Of a stretch of DNA of 7,399 nt, positions 1 through 6,009 are shown one piece after another; within the stretch, counting starts at the first letter, position 1; every line of letters begins with the position of its first letter. This DNA comes from Spirochaetia bacterium (GTDB taxonomy: Bacteria > Spirochaetota > UBA12135). A model generated the notes under the pieces. That model was not told where the DNA came from and ran no database searches. It saw nothing but the letters and a program-made list of their open reading frames with translations. The stretch covers positions 1 through 7,399 of the forward strand of contig DNNS01000437.1 of NCBI GenBank assembly GCA_003497555.1, read 5' to 3'. Made by a program: the position numbers and the translations under genes.

Positions 1-186
1 ATTATTATTAATCAGCATCGCCAGGTTTTTTTGCAATATCTCAGTGTTTTGTTTTACGCTTTTTACTACGATAAAAGGCATAAAAATAGTGCCGTTTTTG
101 AATAAATTAGCCAATTTCCCCATGAAATTACTTCTTTGAAAAACTGGGAACTTCCAAGTAGGTTTTATATAATGTTGTGTACTCAT
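1..186 (-). CDS. Unrecognised ORF, N-terminal part, runs off left edge
   Basis: The minus-strand frame beginning with ATG at 186-184 stays open for 62 codons to the window edge, so the stop lies outside. An in-frame TAA sits five codons before this ATG, which limits the N-terminus. The product begins MSTQHYIKPTWKFP and continues with a mixed basic/hydrophobic stretch; I see no signal peptide, motif or family I can name. A second in-frame ATG at 123-121 (MGKLANLF) is an alternative start; it has a weak purine-rich AAAGAAG upstream, whereas the ATG at 186 has no Shine-Dalgarno and lies in the arm of an AT-rich palindrome. The ORF follows the mtlD homologue after 99 nt in the same direction, so it may be a further operon member or start a new unit. 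An open frame of this length is unlikely but not impossible by chance in AT-rich DNA. Gene reality is moderately supported; function is unknown. Confidence 0.42.
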   Translation of the reverse strand, partial: MSTQHYIKPTWKFPVFQRSNFMGKLANLFKNGTIFMPFIVVKSVKQNTEILQKNLAMLINNN

Positions 187-205
187 TAAAAATAATTTTT
201 AATGA
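183..205. repeat. AT-rich perfect palindrome in the mtlD-downstream gap
   Basis: Arms CATTAAAAAT (184-193) and its exact complement (195-204) flank a single central base, and the T183-A205 pair extends the arms to 11 bp. It lies 81 nt downstream of the mtlD stop, and its left arm contains the first ATG of the ORF that runs off the left edge. Neither strand has a T-run directly after it and the stem is almost all A/T, so it is a poor intrinsic terminator. An operator for a dimeric repressor or a chance AT palindrome are both possible. Confidence 0.5.
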
Positions 206-285
206 ATAATATCTTGCTTAATTTACATGGATAAGGCAGTAGTTTTCAACTGTAATGAAATTACGACATGATTAATCTGATTTGG

Positions 286-1557
286 TTAAATTGTGCACTC
301 TGAAATTAAGGTAAGAGCTTTTTGTTCCAGGGAATTCTGGCAATTTAATCTGCTGGCAGCCAAAAGCGTATATGCAAAATTCTGTTTTAATATCATTTCA
401 TAAAATTGTTTTTCATCTGCAGAAAGAACTCCGTGCTCATCTCCTTTTAAAAAACAAGCTGCTGCTCTGATCGCTGATACAATTGCATTATTAGGCGTGC
501 TGTGTTTTATTGTCAGGAGCAATGCTCCAAGTAATCGATCGTCTTTACCCAATTTTCTTCTAACATCTTTACCCACCCTGAAAATAGTATCTCCCAACGC
601 CTTGTTTTGAAACCGGAAGAGCAAATCGTCGATGTGTGTGTATAGGGAGGGGAGAGACAAATCTACAGGATATTCCTTATGCAATGCCAGCGCTGCCTGC
701 TTCATACATTTTTTTACTTTTTGAAATATTTCCCTGATCTGTAGTGCTTCATATATATAGGTTAATGACTGACAATATTGATATCCAAGGTATGCTGTGG
801 CAGAATGCCCAAGATTGTGAATAAATAATTTACGGTCCACATAGGCGCGAATATTTTCAACAGCACAGATAGCGTTATCCCGGGGGGGAGTATTTTTAAA
901 TCCTTTGGTATCAACGATTAAGGTATTGTAAGGTTCGGCAAAAACCTGAAGCGGATCGGTTTTTTTTTCTGTTTCCGTCATTAATGGAACCATTTTCCCG
1001 ATACTTGTTGCAATTAATCCGATGGTTTCTGTAAATGATGAATGATAGCTGGAATCAAGGCAATTGAAAAATAAATTTTTAATAAACTCTGCGCCATTTC
1101 GGATATTTTCAGCTATAAGAATATCAAGAGGTTTTTTATTACCGCTTGCCCATCTTTTTTGCAAGGCCCGGGCAATCACAGGGATAAGATGGGGAAGGGC
1201 GTTTTTCCCTACCGAGATCGCAGCCAGACTGACAGACTTAAGTTCGTTATCCAGCGCAGTTTGCTCACTCAAGTTAATAGCCCGGATATTTTTAACCTGA
1301 ATTACATAATCCGGCTTATTGCTGTCTTTAATAATTACCCGATAGCTTTTCTTTTTATTTATTATCCTGATCAGCTGCTCATTTATATCTGCGAATATTA
1401 TTTCATAACCCATCTTTGAAAATATTTGTCCGATAAAAGACCGGCCGATATTCCCGGCGCCGAATTGAATCAACTTTTTTACAACCGACTCATTATCTTG
1501 AAGAATTTCACTCCTGCAAATTTTTTCCGTTGTATTGCCCATTTTGCTTTTGTTCAT
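286..1557 (-). CDS. mtlD: Mannitol-1-phosphate 5-dehydrogenase homologue (MtlD family)
   Basis: A 423-residue member of the polyol-specific long-chain dehydrogenases. MtlD interconverts mannitol 1-phosphate and fructose 6-phosphate with NAD(H) in the cytoplasm. The Rossmann motif GAGNIGRSFIG is at residues 33-43, and D57 at the end of the second strand (FADIN) suits NAD rather than NADP. The family catalytic residues are present as K243, N248 and H251 in RKLFIHNLGH. AENIRNGAEF (149-158) and VGKDVRRKLGKDDRLLGA (328-345) match conserved MtlD blocks. The first 26 residues precede the usual N-terminus, making it longer than the typical ~380-residue MtlD. I keep the ATG at 1557 because it overlaps the kinase stop as ATGA, implying translational coupling; there is no strong Shine-Dalgarno. 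No mannitol PTS gene is nearby, unlike classical mtl operons. With a sugar isomerase and kinase upstream, the enzyme may act on a ketose phosphate made in the operon. The family is clear; the true substrate (mannitol 1-P or another polyol phosphate) is inferred. Confidence 0.9.
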   Translation of the reverse strand: MNKSKMGNTTEKICRSEILQDNESVVKKLIQFGAGNIGRSFIGQIFSKMGYEIIFADINEQLIRIINKKKSYRVIIKDSNKPDYVIQVKNIRAINLSEQTALDNELKSVSLAAISVGKNALPHLIPVIARALQKRWASGNKKPLDILIAENIRNGAEFIKNLFFNCLDSSYHSSFTETIGLIATSIGKMVPLMTETEKKTDPLQVFAEPYNTLIVDTKGFKNTPPRDNAICAVENIRAYVDRKLFIHNLGHSATAYLGYQYCQSLTYIYEALQIREIFQKVKKCMKQAALALHKEYPVDLSLPSLYTHIDDLLFRFQNKALGDTIFRVGKDVRRKLGKDDRLLGALLLTIKHSTPNNAIVSAIRAAACFLKGDEHGVLSADEKQFYEMILKQNFAYTLLAASRLNCQNSLEQKALTLISECTI

Positions 1558-2786
1558 CTCAGATATTGAGTATCCAGTAAAGATTCTATTTCAGTTGATT
1601 TAACTTGTTCGCGATATCTCTGATAAAAGGAATAAACCTTTTGCTGTTTTTCACCTCTTTTCTTTTCCCGATATGTACCCCCAAAATAAAAACAGGCAAA
1701 AGCGCCGGAAGCGATGCCCATGGCGCATGCTTCAGCCAGGTTGAGAGTGCCCGGCTTCCTGTCCTGCAGCTGTTGGGCGAGCGAGGCAATTACACCTCCG
1801 GCAAAGTTGTCTCCGCAGCCTGTTGTATCGCATTCCTTTCTGCAGGCGATGTCCATATCATCACGAACCGCTGCAGAAACCGGCATGCGGACATGGGATA
1901 GTTTTTGAAACAGTCTGCCGTCCGAATAGAGATGGACAGGACCTGCGCCGTCGGAAAGAATAATAGCACCGGGTCCTTTTGCTATCAGACAGTTTAAAGA
2001 TTCTTCTAAACTTTTTTTTCCTGTATATCCAAAAGCTTCTTCCTTGTCCATGATCAGCAGATCTATCTGATTATAACAATCGGTTTTTCCCAGTTTCCAC
2101 TTTTCCCCGGGATGCAAATATTCGCTTGGAAAATCATAAACAGTATGAACTACAGTCACGCACCCCTTTTGCTTTCCCTTGAATAATAATAGCCCGAGAT
2201 TTTCATGTATATCAGGAACCAGAGCTGTGCCTCCAAAGGTAATAATGTCTGAGTTCCAGAAATTATTATCAAGATTTTTAATAGTATAAAATTCGGCAGC
2301 TCCCGGATGATTAATAAAAATCCGTTCTCCGTTTCCATTATCAAAATTCGGATCTGAAAGAACATAGGTATAGGGGCTCGGATTTCTATTTTTGCAGTAA
2401 TGGCTTGTCTCCAGCGGAGTATACGATAATATGCAATTTATATCATATCCTGTCGTATCGTTGCCGTAATAGCCATAAAATGATACTATGGCATTTTTAT
2501 CATACAGTATCTGTGCTGCATGAATGAGCGCTACTATACCCGGTCCTCCGATGTTAAATGAACTTGGTTTTTTCGCTCCGGTAATTTCTTTAAGCAGGTT
2601 ATAAAAAGTCATGCCTGTATATTTTTCCAGTTCTGTGACAAAAACAAGCTTTCCGGGTTCGAGTCCCCCGCTCCCTGGGGATTTTGATAAATACTTTTTA
2701 AAAACCGGTCCGGAAAAATTTATTCCTGCATACAGATAGTCGCCCAGAGCACAGCCGGTTCCGGAAATTTTAATTTTTTTTTTCAT
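1554..2786 (-). CDS. PfkB/ribokinase-family carbohydrate kinase
   Basis: This 410-residue cytoplasmic protein should transfer the ATP gamma-phosphate to a sugar hydroxyl. The C-terminal PfkB signature is DTTGCGDNFAGG at residues 320-331, with D326 as the expected catalytic base; the usual GAGD anion hole reads GCGD. The N-terminal substrate region has NIGGPGIVALIHAAQIL (78-94) and FYGYYGNDTTGYDI (103-116), equivalent to the family's GG...N and G.D..G elements. IDLLIMDKEEA (241-251) corresponds to the N/D..E segment. At 410 residues it exceeds the usual 300-340, partly through an extended segment before the anion hole (about 300-319, with C315 and C319) and a basic C-terminal tail. Its start overlaps the isomerase by 17 nt and its stop overlaps the mtlD start as ATGA. 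No Shine-Dalgarno precedes its ATG, so it probably depends on coupling from the isomerase. Neighbours suggest a 2-ketose substrate such as D-fructose or D-xylulose; mannitol or another polyol is possible. The substrate cannot be read from the sequence. Confidence 0.88.
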   Translation of the reverse strand: MKKKIKISGTGCALGDYLYAGINFSGPVFKKYLSKSPGSGGLEPGKLVFVTELEKYTGMTFYNLLKEITGAKKPSSFNIGGPGIVALIHAAQILYDKNAIVSFYGYYGNDTTGYDINCILSYTPLETSHYCKNRNPSPYTYVLSDPNFDNGNGERIFINHPGAAEFYTIKNLDNNFWNSDIITFGGTALVPDIHENLGLLLFKGKQKGCVTVVHTVYDFPSEYLHPGEKWKLGKTDCYNQIDLLIMDKEEAFGYTGKKSLEESLNCLIAKGPGAIILSDGAGPVHLYSDGRLFQKLSHVRMPVSAAVRDDMDIACRKECDTTGCGDNFAGGVIASLAQQLQDRKPGTLNLAEACAMGIASGAFACFYFGGTYREKKRGEKQQKVYSFYQRYREQVKSTEIESLLDTQYLR

Positions 2787-3468
2787 GTTTTGCTGAATGC
2801 AAGGAATTGTAATCAGAAATTAGAAAATATAACGGCTGTTCATCCTCTGTTATCTCCGGAAAACGTCCGGTTTTCTCATAAAAAAAATTATCATTTTTAT
2901 CATCATTTACTGTACTTACTTCTCCGGCTAATACCCGTCCCGCTCTTTTTTCCGCATAAAAGCGATGATATATACTTGGCTTCAGGGTAATACTTTCTCC
3001 CGGAGTAAGAATAATTTTTTCGCCTGGAGAAAAACAGCGTTTTACACCATCAATAGCGACTTTAATTTTTTGCTTTGCTAGTTTTTTTCCCGACGTTGAG
3101 CGGAAAAGTTCCATAACCAGATTACCGCCTCCCCTGTTAATAATATCTTCCATTTTTTTTTCGTGAAAATGAAGTGGAGTTTCCTGGTTTTCTTCTATGA
3201 TCATTATTTTTTCCGCATATCTTTTTTCGTTTTTTTTAAAATTTCCGTTTCGGATAGTAAAAAGCAGCAGGCCCCTTCTAAAAAAATTCTGAGAACCGAA
3301 ATCTGTAACATCCCATCCCAGCATATTGTCAAAGATTTCTCTGCATGCAGATTGATTTTTTTTCCATTTTTCGATTGACCAGAAAGCCCAGGGGGGGATA
3401 TAAAAATTACATTTTTCAAGAAAATTTTCAGCCTGACGCATTAGCATATTGATTTCACTTCGCTGCAT
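2770..3468 (-). CDS. D-lyxose ketol-isomerase (D-mannose isomerase activity likely)
   Basis: A 232-residue cupin-fold isomerase (EC 5.3.1.15) closely resembling, from memory, the E. coli O157 Z5688 enzyme. Family members isomerise D-lyxose to D-xylulose and usually also D-mannose to D-fructose. The metal site is intact: H100 and H102 (TPLHFHEKK), E107 (MEDIINRGGGN) and H168 (PSIYHRFYAE) match the Z5688 ligands His103, His105, Glu110 and His171. Other conserved blocks are LGWDVTDFG (50-58), YAEKIM (84-89), LTPGESITL (154-162) and GEVSTVNDD (182-190). The length is normal and there is no signal peptide. The start is supported by AAAGGA seven bases before ATG. The gene begins three bases after the stop of the 845-residue gene and runs 17 nt into the kinase. 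An A10 run lies at its 3' end, where its last codons overlap the kinase start. Whether lyxose or mannose is the physiological substrate is not decided by sequence; mannose is more consistent with the downstream mtlD homologue. Confidence 0.93.
   Translation of the reverse strand: MQRSEINMLMRQAENFLEKCNFYIPPWAFWSIEKWKKNQSACREIFDNMLGWDVTDFGSQNFFRRGLLLFTIRNGNFKKNEKRYAEKIMIIEENQETPLHFHEKKMEDIINRGGGNLVMELFRSTSGKKLAKQKIKVAIDGVKRCFSPGEKIILTPGESITLKPSIYHRFYAEKRAGRVLAGEVSTVNDDKNDNFFYEKTGRFPEITEDEQPLYFLISDYNSLHSAKHEKKN
2774..2783 (-). other. A10 run in the isomerase-kinase overlap (possible slippage site)
   Basis: The coding strand has ten consecutive A residues directly after the kinase ATG. The isomerase reads CAT GAA AAA AAA AAT TAA and the kinase reads ATG AAA AAA AAA ATT AAA, one base further on. 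Loss of one A from the transcript, or a +1 shift, would join the isomerase to kinase codon 5 and give a roughly 637-residue fusion. Polymerase slippage on A9-A10 runs is known in bacteria; use of this run is inference. Confidence 0.4.
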
Positions 3469-3471
3469 TGT

Positions 3472-6009
3472 TCAATCCTTTCTTACTATTACCAGAAAAT
3501 CATGTGTTGTGGCATTTAAAAAATTGAATTTAGTTTTTTCGGTAAAATAAATTTTTTTAATTATTTTTTTTATATCCAGATCAAAAATATAACAACAGAG
3601 TTTTTTATCAGGAAAATTTATCAAATTAAAATAAAAATCAACTGACCTGGGTATGCGATGAATATATCCGGCAAGCTGTAGTTTAAAGTATTTATATCTG
3701 GTACAATTATATAGATATGCAATAAATGATTCTCTGTCTGCGGACCATATATAACTTGCTCGATAATCAGTTGATAAATGAAGCGGTATATGTTTTTTTA
3801 ACCGGTCAGGAATAATACCCCCATTGGATGTAAAACGTGGTTTCTGAAATGGTAATCGGGCATCGAAAGTTACTGCTTTTTTTTCAGGAGTAATATCACG
3901 GGCATCTCGCATTCGATACATAAGAGGGATGCTGCTGAAGAAATCTTCATATCTATCGCATGTTTTTCTGCCTATATCCAGAATGTTGCTGCTGTCAACC
4001 GCGATTTCGATCTCCGGCGCTAAAAATTCCTGCTCCCAGTTAATCAGTTTTACAGCTTGGTTAAAAACCAGATGTTCATCTTCGAAGATCTGCTCCTCCC
4101 AGGTGAGAATAACAGGAGATCTGTGCACCAGACCCAGATATAAAGTATCGCGCAGCCTGTTGCGGTAATAAGCTGTTCCGGCCCATGTTTTTTTCCCGCT
4201 GTAACGCCCCCCGATACGGTTTTGAAAATTCATATACAGCGGGAAGAACGGCCAGCAACCTTCCGCCATAAACACATGCCCGGTCTGCATAAATTTATAC
4301 TCAAGGCAGAGATCGATTTCTGGTTTTATCGTTTCCCCGATCCAGTATGATCTGCTGCCGAAAAGCCTCTGTTCCCATCCCTGGCAATGATCCGCAGGGA
4401 GCATGCGCATACGATGAATCGGTTCAGAGATAAAAAGATGGTTGCAGTCCATACGGTTCATGAATTTTGCTGTATCATTTACACGCTCCGGGCCTGCTTT
4501 GATATCTCCTTCTCCGGAAGTGGACAGAGCAAAGAGCGAATTCTCTTCCCGGAATAATACGGCAAATTGCTTCAGATAGCAATGAAAAAATTTGGTAAAA
4601 AGGCAATCCGGCTCAGTCCAGTTTCTGTTTTCATAACCGGCTTTTCTGGTATATCTGTCAAAAGGTTTGGTCCCGGCCAGTTCAGCAGAGAATGCGGAAT
4701 CGGATTTGACTGTATATGGATAATGAGTCAGGGCAAACAGAACAACCAGCCCGTTTTGGCCAGCCAGACGCAGATACATTGCCAGTTGCTCTGCACCATG
4801 AGGAGCGATTTTACCTCCGGCATCAAGACGTTCCCAAAGTCCATTATGCTGGCTAAGGTGCAAAAGAGACCAGCCGCATTTTTTTAAATAAGCAAATCGC
4901 TTGGATAATTCCCGAGCGGTTAAGGCTTCCCAATAATGCCAGTGCTCTTCCTGTTTCCTGCTTTTTTTACAGTAATCCCATGCCTGCTGTCCATTCATCA
5001 TTTTCTCAGATGCAGATCCAATGTTCTGAAATAATGCCATTCCTTGATAGGAACCGCTTTGAGGGCCGATGATTGTTTTTCCGATTGTAAGGGAGCAATG
5101 CTTTTCAGAATAACTGAAGTATTTGTTGTCAACAACACGAACCTGAAGCGAAGCGTTTTTTTTTATTGTGCCGTCTGCAATAATTTTTATGAGATAATTT
5201 CCAATATCAAGGTTCTTCAGTACAGCTGACCATATTCCGTTGTTTTCGTGAAAATAAAATTTTTGATCCCTAATACATGTAAATATTTTTAAATCCGAGT
5301 TTTTAATAAAATTACCGCTTTGATCCAGAGCAACTGCGGTAATCGGAATACCGTGTTTTAACAATGAATTTCTATTGCGTATTACCGGAAGGCAGGATAG
5401 AAGGCACGGCTGTGATAAAAGACGAATTTCAAATGAAAGCCTTGCTGTTTTCTTTTTTTTCCCGGACCAGATACCCAAAACGAAATGCAATTCCGCAAAA
5501 TTCAAACAATATCCTTTCTTTTTCAATGTTTGTTTAAGATCAAAGACTATTGTTTCTTTTTTGGTTTTCCAACCTGAGGACAGGATCGGAGGGCCGCTTC
5601 GTCCCTTGACCATAATGCAGAATTGCCACATATCAGTTGTATCACCTACTTCAAGACGCATTTTAGGATGCTGATTGAGATTGAACTGAAGAGCAGGCAA
5701 GACCAGGCAGTCAACGTTACGTTGAAAGTTGTTTTTTAGAAAGACCGTAAATGAATCATTGTGAATAACACTATTTGCCGGATCCGTAAACCATTGAGAA
5801 ATTTGTTCCTTGCCGGTCAGAACAAGATCTCCTCCCCGGCAATAGCATATAATGGTATCATTTTGTTCCAGCCAGATCATAGCTTTATTGAAGGTCATTA
5901 CTTTATCAACAAAAGCAAAGTGCTCCGGTTCGGTATAGCCTGGGGGAAGAATTTGATCATGGTAAATTTCATCCTCGTGATTTTCAAGAATGTATTTCGG
6001 ACGTCTCAT
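3472..6009 (-). CDS. Large glycoside-hydrolase-like protein with TIM-barrel region, family unassigned
   Basis: An 845-residue protein without N-terminal hydrophobic segment or lipobox, so probably cytoplasmic. Residues 1-300 look beta-rich: a segment at about 30-200, then an Ig/FnIII-like stretch at about 215-295 (HGIPITAVALDQSGNF to ASLQVRVVDN). From about 340 to 660 the pattern is that of a clan GH-A (beta/alpha)8 barrel: RFAYLKKCGWSLLHLSQHNGLW (371-392), a GGKIAPHGAEQLAMYLRLAGQNGLVVLFAL stretch (398-427) typical of strands 2-3, SLFALSTSGEGD (491-502) offering E500 as acid/base, and SPVILTWEEQ (631-640) offering E638/E639 as nucleophile; E583 in FMAEGCW is another active-site candidate. Residues 670-845 look like a C-terminal beta domain. 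I do not recognise a characterised family and the catalytic assignments are inference. It overlaps the upstream hydrolase gene as ATGA, and GGGAG nine bases before the ATG supports the start. Context suggests it cleaves an imported oligosaccharide or glycoside. Confidence 0.72.
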   Translation of the reverse strand: MRRPKYILENHEDEIYHDQILPPGYTEPEHFAFVDKVMTFNKAMIWLEQNDTIICYCRGGDLVLTGKEQISQWFTDPANSVIHNDSFTVFLKNNFQRNVDCLVLPALQFNLNQHPKMRLEVGDTTDMWQFCIMVKGRSGPPILSSGWKTKKETIVFDLKQTLKKKGYCLNFAELHFVLGIWSGKKKKTARLSFEIRLLSQPCLLSCLPVIRNRNSLLKHGIPITAVALDQSGNFIKNSDLKIFTCIRDQKFYFHENNGIWSAVLKNLDIGNYLIKIIADGTIKKNASLQVRVVDNKYFSYSEKHCSLTIGKTIIGPQSGSYQGMALFQNIGSASEKMMNGQQAWDYCKKSRKQEEHWHYWEALTARELSKRFAYLKKCGWSLLHLSQHNGLWERLDAGGKIAPHGAEQLAMYLRLAGQNGLVVLFALTHYPYTVKSDSAFSAELAGTKPFDRYTRKAGYENRNWTEPDCLFTKFFHCYLKQFAVLFREENSLFALSTSGEGDIKAGPERVNDTAKFMNRMDCNHLFISEPIHRMRMLPADHCQGWEQRLFGSRSYWIGETIKPEIDLCLEYKFMQTGHVFMAEGCWPFFPLYMNFQNRIGGRYSGKKTWAGTAYYRNRLRDTLYLGLVHRSPVILTWEEQIFEDEHLVFNQAVKLINWEQEFLAPEIEIAVDSSNILDIGRKTCDRYEDFFSSIPLMYRMRDARDITPEKKAVTFDARLPFQKPRFTSNGGIIPDRLKKHIPLHLSTDYRASYIWSADRESFIAYLYNCTRYKYFKLQLAGYIHRIPRSVDFYFNLINFPDKKLCCYIFDLDIKKIIKKIYFTEKTKFNFLNATTHDFLVIVRKD
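3476..3481 (-). promoter_or_regulatory. Shine-Dalgarno of the lyxose isomerase gene
   Basis: AAAGGA on the minus strand lies seven bases before the ATG at 3468-3466 and inside the last codons of the preceding gene. It fixes the isomerase start and gives it its own initiation signal, unlike the following kinase and mtlD homologue. Confidence 0.75.

Noticed and set aside
252..264. Small hairpin GTAAT-loop-ATTAC downstream of the mtlD homologue, considered as a terminator
   Set aside because: The stem is only 5 bp, AT-rich and not followed by a T-run on the minus strand, so it does not qualify as an intrinsic terminator.
1470..1485. Alternative mtlD start near the Rossmann strand (codons for VVKKL)
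   Set aside because: No ATG or good GTG/TTG with a ribosome binding site is found there, whereas the ATG at 1557 makes an ATGA overlap with the kinase stop.
1064..1901. Plus-strand ORFs of 64-98 codons inside the mtlD homologue and the kinase
   Set aside because: They lie opposite strongly recognised minus-strand genes, have no recognisable motifs and look like antisense shadow frames.
3545..3575. T-rich stretches on the plus strand, considered as terminator tails
   Set aside because: They encode lysine- and isoleucine-rich codons of the minus-strand gene and no GC-rich stem precedes them.
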